A stretch of 46,584 nt of DNA. It comes from a virus. The DNA lies in IMG/VR virus record IMGVR_UViG_3300034018_000582, positions 1 to 46,584 of that record. One strand, written 5' to 3'. A program made the position numbers and the translations under genes. The notes beneath the pieces are model-generated. The model was not told where the DNA came from. It made no database searches and worked only from the letters and a program-made list of their open reading frames with translations. Of the stretch, positions 32,010-40,600 are shown piece after piece. Position 1 is the stretch's first letter; every line of letters begins with the position of its first letter.

Positions 32010-33002
32010 ATGAGTAACGAACTTTTACAAAAAGTAATCGACACGACTGAAGTTGGTGCAGGCGGTGGTGGCCTTTTAAAGCCAGAACAATCCAATCGCT
32101 TCATTGACTACATGTTCGATGCAACAATCTTGACAAGAGTCGCACGCACAATTCGTATGCGTTCCGATACAACAGAAATTGACAAGGTTGGAGTAGGCGA
32201 GAAACTAATGGTTCTCGCTTCAGAAGGTACAAACGCAGGTCAAACAGATCGTGGTGCAACATTCACCAAGGTTTCATTGACAACAAAGAAACTACGTTTG
32301 GACTGGGAACTCTCAAGCGAATCACTTGAGGATAATATTGAAGGTGCCGATCTTGAAGATCACATTGCTCGCCTTATGGCAACACAGGCTGGTAACGATA
32401 TTGAAGATCTCGCTATCAATGGTGACACAGCACTCACATCAGACAATCTTTACAAGGCATTTAATGGCTTCCGTAAGTTAGCCCTTAATGGTGGACAGGT
32501 TGTTGATGCAGGCGGTGCAGCCATCAGCAAGGCAACATTCAATAGCGCACTCAAGGCTATGCCTCGCAAGTACAAGCAACGTCGTAACCAGTTGCGCTTC
32601 TTCACCGGAAGCAATCTGGTTCAAGACTACTTGTACAACCTCACAACAGTTGGATCTACTCCAGAAGATATCGCTTCAAGCATTCTTCGTGGAAATCCAG
32701 CCGCTCCTGAGGGCAATCCAGGTGGAGTAATTCCATTCGCTTTCGGTATTCCTGTCGTTGAGGTTCCCCTCATCGATGAGACTCGTACCGGAACTTACTC
32801 TGGAGCCACAGGGCAACATGGTGAGGTCCACTTGACATTCCCACAAAACTTCATTGTCGGCATCAAGCGTGACATTACAGTTTACCGTGAATTCAAGCCA
32901 AAGAAGGATACAATCGAATACACACTCTACATTCGTGTTGGTGTGGCAGTTGAGAATCTTGACTCTTTCGTAGTTGTCAAGAACGTCAAGGTTGCTTCCT
33001 GA
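32010..33002 (+). CDS. major capsid protein (HK97 fold)
   Basis: The shell subunit, 330 residues. The N-terminal arm (TTEVGAGGGGLLKPEQSNRFIDYMFDATILTRVARTIRM) leads into the HK97-like E-loop and P-domain (KVSLTTKKLRLDWELSSESLEDNIEG, then LARLMATQAGNDIEDLAINGD). A central FFTGSNLVQDYLYNL and C-terminal GIPVVEVPLI ... LTFPQNFIVGIKRDITVYREFKPKKDTIEYTLYIRVG complete the fold. Arginine is coded almost only by CGT/CGC here, unlike the AGA-rich neighbours, as expected for a highly expressed gene. The AAAGGTAGGTG leader and the terminator after the gene fit very strong expression. Confidence 0.93.
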   Translation: MSNELLQKVIDTTEVGAGGGGLLKPEQSNRFIDYMFDATILTRVARTIRMRSDTTEIDKVGVGEKLMVLASEGTNAGQTDRGATFTKVSLTTKKLRLDWELSSESLEDNIEGADLEDHIARLMATQAGNDIEDLAINGDTALTSDNLYKAFNGFRKLALNGGQVVDAGGAAISKATFNSALKAMPRKYKQRRNQLRFFTGSNLVQDYLYNLTTVGSTPEDIASSILRGNPAAPEGNPGGVIPFAFGIPVVEVPLIDETRTGTYSGATGQHGEVHLTFPQNFIVGIKRDITVYREFKPKKDTIEYTLYIRVGVAVENLDSFVVVKNVKVAS

Positions 33003-33028
33003 TAATAATTTAATAATTATAGTGCGGC

Positions 33029-33064
33029 AGGGAGGGGTGTAAATCCCTCCCTTTCGCCTTTTCT
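33029..33064 (+). terminator. probable terminator after the capsid gene
   Basis: AGGGAGGG pairs with CCCTCCCT around an eight-base loop, followed by a broken T-rich tract (TTTCGCCTTTTCT). It lies between the capsid gene and the next promoter, so capsid mRNA is probably partly terminated here. Confidence 0.75.
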
Positions 33065-33072
33065 GATATAAT
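33064..33072 (+). promoter_or_regulatory. extended -10 promoter for the connector genes
   Basis: TGATATAAT right behind the capsid terminator. The transcript would start near 33079 and carry ATAGGAG before ATG 33096. Confidence 0.65.
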
Positions 33073-33095
33073 TGACTATAAGAGATAGGAGAATT

Positions 33096-33479
33096 ATGTC
33101 TTTTTCTACAATGAAAGTTGGACAACTTAAAGAAGTTGCAGAGTATTTTGCCGTGGACCTAGAAAGTGCAAAGACCAAAAATGAAATTATGGCAGCACTA
33201 GAAGAAGAGGGTGTTACGTTCGAAATGTATGCTAAATTTACAGAGGCTGAAACAGAGACTATTGATGTACCAGAAAAGAAAGCAAAAAAGGTCGCATCTG
33301 GAGATACAGTTTTAGTTAAGATGGATCGTGAAAACGCTAGATTTGAAATAAATGGCTTCACCTTCACAAGAGAGCATCCTTTTGTCGCTATGTCTGAAGA
33401 AGATGCAGATTTTATCTTTTCCATAGAAGAAGGATTTAGAATGGCTACTCCGCGAGAGGTGCAGGAATACTATAACTAA
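33096..33479 (+). CDS. small head protein with SAP/HeH-like N-terminal domain
   Basis: A 127-residue protein. The first 45 residues (MKVGQLKEVAEYFAVDLESAKTKNEIMAALEEEGV) form a helix-turn-helix-like SAP/HeH pattern of a type often found just after phage capsid genes. The C-terminal part (TVLVKMDRENARFEINGFTFTREHPFVAMSEEDADFIF) is a small beta domain. The middle is Lys-rich. Possibly a head decoration or completion protein. ATG 33096, five bases after ATAGGAG, is preferred; an earlier TTG at 33072 would lie in the promoter. Confidence 0.7.
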   Translation: MSFSTMKVGQLKEVAEYFAVDLESAKTKNEIMAALEEEGVTFEMYAKFTEAETETIDVPEKKAKKVASGDTVLVKMDRENARFEINGFTFTREHPFVAMSEEDADFIFSIEEGFRMATPREVQEYYN

Positions 33480-33491
33480 GAGGTGTGTTAA

Positions 33492-34436
33492 TTGATAGAA
33501 GTATATGCTGGCAGTAGTACAAAAGTAAACGTTACAACCTATTTTAATGGAGAGCCTACTGAGCCAGTAGAAGCGCCTCAGGCTGTAGTTAAAGATGCTT
33601 CAACAAATACTATTCTTTTAGTAGACTATGCTGAACAAACTGACGATGAGTATGTTGGAGAGTATGAACTTCTTCTTCCAGCAAACGTAACCGCTACAGA
33701 AAGAATACTAAAGATAGAGTGGGAGTATCAAATTGGTGAAGAATACTTTAACTCTACTGAGTATATTTATGTAACAATACCTTATCTTACTGTTGATGAA
33801 ATAATATTAGAGTTAGGATTTTCTCCATACCCAGAAGGTGCTAACTACCAACCGTTTGAAAAGATTCATGCAGCCGCGAGAACCGCAAGAATGATAATAA
33901 ATAATTACTTGGGATTTTCTTTAACAGAGAATACAAATCCTGTAGTTGCTTATGGAACTAATGCTGATGTTCTTTCTCTTCCGCACCGTATCATAGAATT
34001 TAAAAAGTTGTATGAAAATGATCAATTAATAATTGATATCGATGAAGATATAAATAATTGGGGCGTAGAGTTAGAAATAACTGAAACAAATAATGCCCTC
34101 AGAGTCATTGCTAGTACAGCAGGAGAAGACATTCAGGAGAGCGAAAGATCTTTTATCTTAGATATAAATCCTGCAAAATTTAAAGACGGGTATAGGTATA
34201 AGGTAGAGGGTACTTTTGGCTACCAAGTTATACCATTAGAGGTAAAGCAAGCCATGCTTTTGATTGTCAATGATCTATTATGTAATGATAGTATCTGGCG
34301 TTCAAAGTATGTGAAGAAGATGAATACTGGTCAAATGTCTGTAGAATTATCTTCACTCGCTTTCGCAGGAACTGGAAATGCTATTGCAGACGCTATACTA
34401 CAAAAGTTTAAAATGATACAGTTGGTGATTATTTAG
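33492..34436 (+). CDS. head-tail connector (adaptor) protein
   Basis: A 314-residue protein with two parts. Residues 1-95 are a beta domain (VYAGSSTKVNVTTYFNGEPTEPVEAPQAVVKD ... LLLPANVTATERILKIEWEY), similar in style to the tail BppU-N domain. Residues 100-314 contain the helical adaptor-type core (LTVDEIILELGF ... AARTARMIINNYLGF ... VIPLEVKQAMLLIVNDLLCND). Its place after the capsid genes and before the tail genes fits the ring that binds beneath the portal. The start is TTG 33492 with AGAGGTG upstream. The stop overlaps the next start (TAGTG). Confidence 0.72.
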   Translation: MIEVYAGSSTKVNVTTYFNGEPTEPVEAPQAVVKDASTNTILLVDYAEQTDDEYVGEYELLLPANVTATERILKIEWEYQIGEEYFNSTEYIYVTIPYLTVDEIILELGFSPYPEGANYQPFEKIHAAARTARMIINNYLGFSLTENTNPVVAYGTNADVLSLPHRIIEFKKLYENDQLIIDIDEDINNWGVELEITETNNALRVIASTAGEDIQESERSFILDINPAKFKDGYRYKVEGTFGYQVIPLEVKQAMLLIVNDLLCNDSIWRSKYVKKMNTGQMSVELSSLAFAGTGNAIADAILQKFKMIQLVII

Positions 34437-34861
34437 TGTATGGCTGCCTTCAAAGTTCCACACTTGTAATGACAGCAGATATTTATCAACAAATATCTGA
34501 ACAAGATGAGAGTACAAACGCTATAACTAGAAGATGGGTATTGTTAAAGAATATACAATGCTCAATTGTTCCCATTAGAGAAAGTGGCGGAAGCGCAACA
34601 TCAGATAACAAAACGTTTGGTAAAGAATACATAGAAGAATTAGAAATAAAAATGTACACTCTAGAAAAATTAAGTAAAAGATGGAGAGTCTCCTCAGTAA
34701 AAAACTTTAAAAATGAAGAGTTGTATACAGAGATAGACAGAGTATCTAATCCAAGTACTATATTTGAGGTATACGCATCTCATCCAATTTTTGATATCTT
34801 TGGAAACGTCCAGTACTTTGAGAATCATCTCAAGAGGACTCAGGTGCAATCAAATGATTAA
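34436..34861 (+). CDS. head closure protein candidate
   Basis: A 141-residue protein. Segments such as DIYQQISEQDESTNAITRRWVLLKNIQCSI and KMYTLEKLSKRWRVSSVKN with a final FEVYASHPIFDIFGNVQYFENHLKR look like a small beta-barrel of the stopper or closure type that seals the head after packaging. The call leans on gene order: it is second in a run of four small genes between capsid and major tail protein, the standard connector set. GTG 34436 overlaps the previous stop; an in-frame ATG at 34469 is the alternative. Confidence 0.6.
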   Translation: MYGCLQSSTLVMTADIYQQISEQDESTNAITRRWVLLKNIQCSIVPIRESGGSATSDNKTFGKEYIEELEIKMYTLEKLSKRWRVSSVKNFKNEELYTEIDRVSNPSTIFEVYASHPIFDIFGNVQYFENHLKRTQVQSND

Positions 34862-35582
34862 TGTTAGAGTGTCCCCCGCATCTTCTCAAAGATTATATGC
34901 AGAGATAGAAAATAAAATAGAAGGCATTAAAGAATTAAAAACTGTTAAATCAAAAAATGAAATAATGTCTGCTGAGTTCTCTTTATCCGCAATAAAATTT
35001 GTTAAAAGAACAAATCTTCTAGCAAGATCAGCAAAGAAGTCTTTTCATCATGTTTATGAATGGGGAGGCGCTGGAAACGAATCTTCAAGATTATTTAGAA
35101 TAATTAAAAAACAAGAGGGGGCAGGAAATGCCTCTATATATTACAAGTTTAATAATTCTAAAAAGAATTCTCCAATTGCTCCAGCATTAACAACTCCTGG
35201 ACGTAGTGGTAGAAAGGTTACAAAAAGTGGGATATTTAAAAGAAAAGCAGAAGTCATGGAAAATGGCAAACAGGTAAGTTTTATTACTTCTAGACATATT
35301 GCCTTCAGCCCAAAGTCAGGCGGGATACTATTTGTGCCTCCAGGGAAAACAATAACAATAAGAAACCCTGGCGGCAAGGCGACAACTGGTTCTTTTGAAA
35401 AACATTTTAGAAGTTGGTGGACCATAAACTTTGGAAACTCTTTAGATGAGGCTGGAGTTTTTAATAAATTAGAAAAAAATATTGCTAGGGCTTTAAGTAA
35501 AAAGGGTGCCGATAAAAATTCCGCAAGATTAGCAATCAAGTCTACTCTAGCCCCATATCAAACTATAGGAAGTGTTATCTAG
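34854..35582 (+). CDS. neck/tail-completion protein (HK97 gp10-like)
   Basis: A 242-residue basic protein. It begins MINVRVSPASSQRLYAEIENK and contains RSAKKSFHHVYEWGG, a Lys/Ser/Gly-rich middle with many basic residues, and FEKHFRSWWTINFGNSLDEAGVF. By order and basic character it fits the gp10-like component that joins head and tail. It is longer than many family members because of an inserted basic region (residues 90-180). The frame is open upstream, but ATG 34854 overlaps the previous stop by eight bases, the normal coupling in this operon. The stop overlaps the next GTG. Confidence 0.62.
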   Translation: MINVRVSPASSQRLYAEIENKIEGIKELKTVKSKNEIMSAEFSLSAIKFVKRTNLLARSAKKSFHHVYEWGGAGNESSRLFRIIKKQEGAGNASIYYKFNNSKKNSPIAPALTTPGRSGRKVTKSGIFKRKAEVMENGKQVSFITSRHIAFSPKSGGILFVPPGKTITIRNPGGKATTGSFEKHFRSWWTINFGNSLDEAGVFNKLEKNIARALSKKGADKNSARLAIKSTLAPYQTIGSVI

Positions 35583-36091
35583 TGGTAGATTATAAGATAA
35601 ATGCTAGGTCTGTTCTGAATTCATTTTTATGGGAAGAATTAAAAAATTCAGGAATTTTAATAGAAGATCAATATCGTCCAGATAATTTTACTAAATCTGT
35701 TATTCCAATAATACCTTCACAAGAGGTTCCAGAATTTAATAATCTCATGCCAGAATTGCCATACATCATATATGATTATGAAGTTGAAGGATATGGAGAT
35801 AAATGGTGGATATGTGAAGAAAGAATGCTATACACTATTATTGCAAATCAAGTCTCTCAGGTAGCAGAAATCATAGAACTAATGATAGATTTATTTAGAA
35901 GAGTAGATGAGTCTGGTCAGGATGTACAAAAATTTAATCCTAAAGATGATAAAGTAATATTCTATACTGTGTCTTTAGAAAATGCTTCTGGCCCTGCACC
36001 AGTTGAATTAGAGGGCGGAAGAGTAGCAGGAACTGTAGAGATTTCTTACAAATATTCAAGATATTTAGATTCATCTGGTAGATTCGTCTGA
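35582..36091 (+). CDS. tail terminator-like protein
   Basis: A 169-residue acidic protein: ARSVLNSFLWEELKNSGILIEDQYRPDNF ... PYIIYDYEVEGYGDKWWICEERMLYTIIANQVSQVAEIIELMIDLFRRVD. The pattern of a helix, a YDYE-type strand and a later helix with IxDLFRR resembles tail terminators, which cap the tail tube where it meets the neck. Its position just before the major tail protein agrees. GTG start overlapping the previous stop (TAGTG). Confidence 0.65.
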   Translation: MVDYKINARSVLNSFLWEELKNSGILIEDQYRPDNFTKSVIPIIPSQEVPEFNNLMPELPYIIYDYEVEGYGDKWWICEERMLYTIIANQVSQVAEIIELMIDLFRRVDESGQDVQKFNPKDDKVIFYTVSLENASGPAPVELEGGRVAGTVEISYKYSRYLDSSGRFV

Positions 36092-36113
36092 CCTTTGAGT
36101 CTTGCCCAATTCG

Positions 36114-36122
36114 TGTTATTAT
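36114..36122 (+). promoter_or_regulatory. promoter for the major tail protein gene
   Basis: TGTTATTAT extended -10, here also with a plausible -35 (TTGAGT at 36095-36100, 16 bases upstream). A TATAAT overlaps it three bases later. It is the only promoter in the window for which I see both elements. Confidence 0.5.
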
Positions 36123-36144
36123 AATAATGAGGAATGACCAATCT

Positions 36145-36162
36145 AGATATTTAATAATATCT
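36145..36162 (+). other. 7-bp hairpin just upstream of the major tail ribosome-binding site
   Basis: AGATATT pairs with AATATCT around TAAT. It lies in the leader, directly before AAAGGTAGGTG. A 5' stem like this can protect abundant mRNA from decay. Confidence 0.55.
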
Positions 36163-36174
36163 GAAAGGTAGGTG
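36161..36174 (+). promoter_or_regulatory. ribosome-binding leader of the major tail gene, shared with the capsid gene
   Basis: CTGAAAGGTAGGTG, identical to 31986-31999 and at the same ten-base distance from the ATG. Confidence 0.7.
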
Positions 36175-36184
36175 TAAAGTATAA

Positions 36185-36871
36185 ATGGCAGGTTCAGTTA
36201 GCAACATTATCGTTGGTGCCGCTCAGGTCTTCATTTCAAAGAATGATTCAACTGTTTCAGGTGGTCAACCACAAAACATGCCAGTATTCGGCACAACTGC
36301 TTCCGCAGCAACGTACCTAGGTACTGGCTCAGGAGCAACTGACTGGAGAGATGTTGGATTCACATCTGAAGGATTCGAAATTTCATACGAACCAACTTAT
36401 GGTGAGGTTGAGGTTGATCAGTTGCTTGACTCCGCTCGTATCTTCAAGACTCAGTTGAGAGTTATGCTTCGTACTTCTATGAATGAAGGCACACTTGAAA
36501 ATGTTCGCGTAGCCTTTGGTCAATCAAATGCTACACAGTTGAATAGTGTTTACTCTTCAACATCAACAAGAGCATCAGCATCAGGATACGGCGCTCCAAC
36601 AACAGGATCAAACGTTCTTGGTCTTGCAGCAGGAGCCCTTGGTGAGAAGCCAGTCGAAAGATCATTGATCGCTGTAGGCCCAGGCCCAGCAGTCGCAGGA
36701 TCAAACACAGAGAGAGTGTACCTTGCTCGTCGCGTTCTTTCTATGGAGACTGTTTCCCACGCTCTACGCAGAAATGAATCAACTGTTTACCCAGTTACAT
36801 TCCGCTGCCTCCCAGCAGACGGATATGCAAATGCAGAGTACGGCGAGATTCTTGATAGAGTCTACTCCTAA
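36185..36871 (+). CDS. major tail protein
   Basis: Subunit of the tail tube, 228 residues. SNIIVGAAQVFISKND ... GATDWRDVGFTSEGFEISYEPTYGEVEVDQLLDSARIFKTQLRVMLRTSMNEGTLENVRVAFGQ matches the beta-sandwich major tail proteins of siphoviruses; YGEVEVDQ is a common segment. The C-terminal ESTVYPVTFRCLPAD fits the last strands. Position before the tail chaperone and tape measure is diagnostic. The ribosome-binding leader, a 5' hairpin, many CGT/CGC Arg codons and a strong terminator all fit a very abundant product. Confidence 0.9.
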   Translation: MAGSVSNIIVGAAQVFISKNDSTVSGGQPQNMPVFGTTASAATYLGTGSGATDWRDVGFTSEGFEISYEPTYGEVEVDQLLDSARIFKTQLRVMLRTSMNEGTLENVRVAFGQSNATQLNSVYSSTSTRASASGYGAPTTGSNVLGLAAGALGEKPVERSLIAVGPGPAVAGSNTERVYLARRVLSMETVSHALRRNESTVYPVTFRCLPADGYANAEYGEILDRVYS

Positions 36872-36899
36872 CCCTAATAACTAAATAGTTCTAAGGTGA

Positions 36900-36934
36900 A
36901 ACCCCGCCAATCGGCGGGGTTCATCTTTATGTTT
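36900..36934 (+). terminator. rho-independent terminator after the major tail gene
   Basis: AACCCCGCC pairs with GGCGGGGTT around AATC, followed by TCATCTTTATGTTTT. The stem is perfect; the T-tract is interrupted. Confidence 0.82.
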
Positions 36935-36947
36935 TTGCGCCTGATTT

Positions 36948-36956
36948 TGATATAAT
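36948..36956 (+). promoter_or_regulatory. extended -10 promoter for tail chaperone and tape measure genes
   Basis: TGATATAAT, immediately behind the terminator. The transcript would carry AGGAGG (36971-36976) before TTG 36981. Confidence 0.65.
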
Positions 36957-36980
36957 TTTAATAAGTTATTAGGAGGAAAA

Positions 36981-37316
36981 TTGTCAACTACTATATATGA
37001 TACTGCTGAATTAGAGTTAGAAGATGGAACTAGTGTTTTTATTAAGCCTCTTCCAATTAAGCAGTTGAAAAAGTTTATGGCAGTAATTAGAGAACTAGAT
37101 TCAGAAGAAATACAAACTGAAGAAGATGCTATGGACATTTTTGTCAAGGCGGCTATGGTTTGTTTAGAGAAGGCATATCCAGAAATAGGTCTTAATAGAG
37201 AGAAGTTTGAAGACGCTGTGAATATCCCCAACATGATGAAAATTCTAGAAATATGTGGGGGACTTAAATTGAACGACCCAAACCTACTGGGAGCGGCGCT
37301 AGTTGGGACAAACTAG
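36981..37316 (+). CDS. tail assembly chaperone, short form (gpG-like)
   Basis: A 111-residue protein read from TTG, with a full AGGAGG four bases upstream. It is helical and acidic (IKQLKKFMAVIRELDSEEIQTEEDAMDIFVKAAMVCLEKAYPE) and precedes the tape measure gene, as lambda gpG does. Such proteins coat the tape measure protein and recruit major tail protein during assembly, and are not part of the virion. Most ribosomes should stop at 37314-37316; a fraction shifts at 37277-37283 to make the long form. The family is recognised mainly by position, composition and the frameshift. Confidence 0.82.
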   Translation: MSTTIYDTAELELEDGTSVFIKPLPIKQLKKFMAVIRELDSEEIQTEEDAMDIFVKAAMVCLEKAYPEIGLNREKFEDAVNIPNMMKILEICGGLKLNDPNLLGAALVGTN

Positions 37317-37603
37317 ACCTCGCCGCTCTGGAATCTGAGGCGTTTCTGTTGGGAAACTGGAAGAGTTACGACGAACTTGAAGAAAACTTATCAATAGATG
37401 AGTTAGTTCATACTTTAAATGCCTATAGAACAAGGCAGAAAGAAGAGCATAAGTTCCTCGCAGCACTCCAAGGTGTAGATCTTTCTGATAAGGAGTCATC
37501 AAATATTACAGAGATGACTCCATCTGAAGTTGCCACACAAGGCTTTGGCGTGGGCCTAGGAATTGGTCACAATATTCAGTCTGTTGAAGAGGTGGTCGTA
37601 TGA
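36981..37603 (+). CDS. tail assembly chaperone, long form (gpG-T-like) by -1 frameshift
   Basis: Formed by 101 codons of the upstream frame up to 37283, then a -1 slip and 106 residues in the new frame (37283-37603), 207 in all. After the slip the reading continues NPTGSGASWDKLDLAALESE, then FLLGNWKSYDELEENLSIDELVHTLNAYR and FLAALQGVDL, which resembles the T part of actinophage chaperones. The -1 frame is open from 37268, so the slip must occur after that; the perfect heptamer CCCAAAC lies inside the permitted window. A TTG at 37349 has no ribosome-binding site and is not a real start. The stop overlaps the tape measure ATG. Confidence 0.83.
37277..37283 (+). other. slippery heptamer CCCAAAC for programmed -1 frameshifting
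   Basis: Reads C CCA AAC in the zero frame, the X XXY YYZ form. Slipping back one base gives CCC AAA, so both tRNAs can re-pair at their first two positions. The zero-frame stop is 30 bases downstream. I see no obvious strong hairpin directly after it. Confidence 0.78.
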
Positions 37604-40600
37604 GTAGAATAGATTTGCAGATAGTTGCTACTGGTAACTTTGCTGGCGTTGAGGGGCAACTTGCAAGACTAAAATCTCAAATAGCGGCTATCAATAGCAT
37701 GGGAATGGTTGGTAGTCCAACCCAACTTAGAAATATTCAATCGTACTCATCTGCATTTGCCAATGCTTTGAGTGCTAGCGGCATGTTCCAAACCAGGATG
37801 GTAAATCTTACTTCAGAAACAGAAAAATTTGGCAGATCTTTAGAAAGAGGAAATCTTAGACTAGGACAGTATTTTAGAGCAGGCACTCAATATGCTAGAA
37901 GACAGCAAAGCCAAATTAGATCTCTAGCCAGAGAGCAAGTAAGAATGATGAATTCTACCGCTATGAATATGGGTGGCGGCAGAGCAATGGTAGTTACCCC
38001 TAAGGGTATAGATGAAGCCATTGATAAGCAAAAAATATTAAACCAAGAACATAGAATTTTTAGACAAGTAGTTCAGGGCGGGGCTACTCAATTAATTAAC
38101 TGGGGAAAGAATACTCAATGGGCTGGTAGACAGTTGACTGTTGGCCTTACAGTACCACTCATGATATTTGGCGCGGTCGCTGGAAAGATGTTTATGGATG
38201 CAGATAAGCAACTTACTAGAATGACTAAGGTTTATGGCGATGCCACCAAGGGTATAGTAAATGATCAAGAACTTGATGCTATAAGAGGCAAAACCTTGGC
38301 GCTTGCTCAAGAACTTTCTAGCACAATGGGAATTGCCGCCTCAGAAACTTTAGGAATTGCTGCAGATATCGCCGCTACTGGTAAAGAAGGTAATGAACTA
38401 TTAGATTCAACTAGAGAAGCCATGAGACTGTCGGTACTTGGTGAAGTTGACAGGGCCGAGGCAATGAAAGCCACCTTAGCAATTCAAAGCGTATTTAAAC
38501 AAGATACTGATGGATTAACTAAATCAATTAACCTACTCAATGCTGTAGAAAACCAAACTTCAACAACGCTGAATGACTTAGTTACAGGAATTATTAAGGC
38601 TGGCCCAGTAGTTCAAGGTCTAGGTGGAAGTATCGCGGATCTTTCAAGTATGATGGTTGCTATGCGCGAGGGTGGCGTCCCCGCGTCAGAAGCAGCAAAC
38701 GCAATTAAATCTTCTCTAGGTGCATTAATTAATCCGACAAAACAAACAACAGAGTTGCTTAAGGGATTCGGAATAAACCTTACAGATATTGTTGATAGAA
38801 ACGCTGGCAATGTCATTGGAACGCTTACTGAATTACAGCAGGCTCTAGAGGGCATAGATGAATTAAGTCGTCAGAGAGCAATTGAGCAGATGTTCGGAAA
38901 ATTCCAGTTTTCAAGAATCAACGCTCTTTTAAGTAACTTAAATAAAGCGGGAAGCCAAACAGAGCAAGTTCTTAAAATTGCTGGAATGAGTACTTCTCAA
39001 TTAGCACAAACAGCAGAAATCGAATTAAAGAGACTGACTGAATCTGCGTCCATGAGATTCACCAGAGCAGTAGAAAGTCTTAAGTCTAACTTAATTCCTA
39101 TAGGTGAGACATTCGTTGAAATAGGCGCAAAGATTGTAGAATTTGCTGGAAATATCATTAAAGCATTTAATGATCTTCCAGAAGGATTAAAAACATTTAT
39201 TAAAATTGTCGGCGGAATAACTGCAATTGCTGGTCCTATTATTATGATCACAGGTGTATTCGGCAACTTCTTTGGCTACATAATTAAAACAGTAGGTGCT
39301 TTAATGGCATTGCGCCGTGGCGCACGCGGGGTGTTCGAATTTTATACAGCAGACTCTATTGCAGCCAGAGCATCCACAGAACTTCTTTCTAAGGGAATGT
39401 TTAGTCAAGTTGAGGCTACCAATACCTTAAGAGCAGCACTTGACACTCTTAATGCAGAACTTGAGCAAGTTGCTAGAAACATGAATTTAGTTGCTACTGC
39501 TTCTTCTACAGCAATGGCTAGACAAAGTGCGGCTACTGCTAGTGCAGCCGCTGCCGTTGCAGGATCTGGAGCAGCCGCCTTAGCAGCAAGAAATTCATCT
39601 GTGATCGGTATGCTTGGAATGGGTAAAAGAAGTGGTACATCATCATTTAGTGGCCCAGAATTTTCCCACCTACACCCATCGATGAATTTGCCAAAAGACA
39701 TTAGATTAGCACAAACTGTTGGTACATTAATAAACCCATCAATACCCGCACAGGCTGCCGCTAGAAATTGGCAGCAGGCGATGGGAGCCTCGTTTGCACC
39801 AACGTCATTCTATGACCCATCAAGAGGATCTAGAATTTCTCAATTAGAACAAATGACTTATGGTGCTGGAAGAGCAAGTGCTTCAAACTTAGCATATCTT
39901 AATACTATGAGAACATCTGGAGCAGAAGGACAAACAGCAGCAGCCAGATTATATCCATCAAGAAACGAATACAATGCATATGTTGCTAAATATCACGCCT
40001 CCTTGCTGAGACTTGAACAAATGGGTAAGACTCAAGTTGATAATATGACGAAAGCCATCAATAGAGAAATGGCTAAAGGAAATGTCGCTGGTGCTGAAGC
40101 AATATTAATGGGCGCACTAGATGTAAATGGAAAACAATTTAAACGCTTAGTCGATGAGCAGACGAGAAAAGTTGTGTCTGTTAATGGAACAATGGGCGAG
40201 GTTATTGCACAGGTAGGTGCAACAACAGCAGGACTTGAGCAAAGACTAAGGGCTGCAGGAATGCAAGGATTTGGTAAAACTGCAGATAATATGTTTAGAA
40301 TGGTTTCTGCTGGCGCAGGCGGCGGCACGATTCCAGATGAACAAATGGTAGATAAAAGATCTCAAAGATATATGGATGCTCTAAATAAACAAACTCAACT
40401 TACTGCTCAAAGGAATGCATGGATTCAAAAACTTACTGAAAGAGAACAAAGAATAGCAGCGGGACAAGCAAAGGATGCTGGTCAGGTAACAAAAGCAAAG
40501 CAAAAACTTGCCATTATTATGGATGAATTAACAGCAAATACTAAAGAACTCGCACTTGCTGAAAAGGGCTTGCTAAAGCCTAAAATGAATGAACTTGCTC

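Noticed and set aside
37349-37603. Separate small gene starting at TTG 37349
   Set aside because: No ribosome-binding site. The -1 frame opens upstream at 37268 and a slippery heptamer joins it to the chaperone frame.
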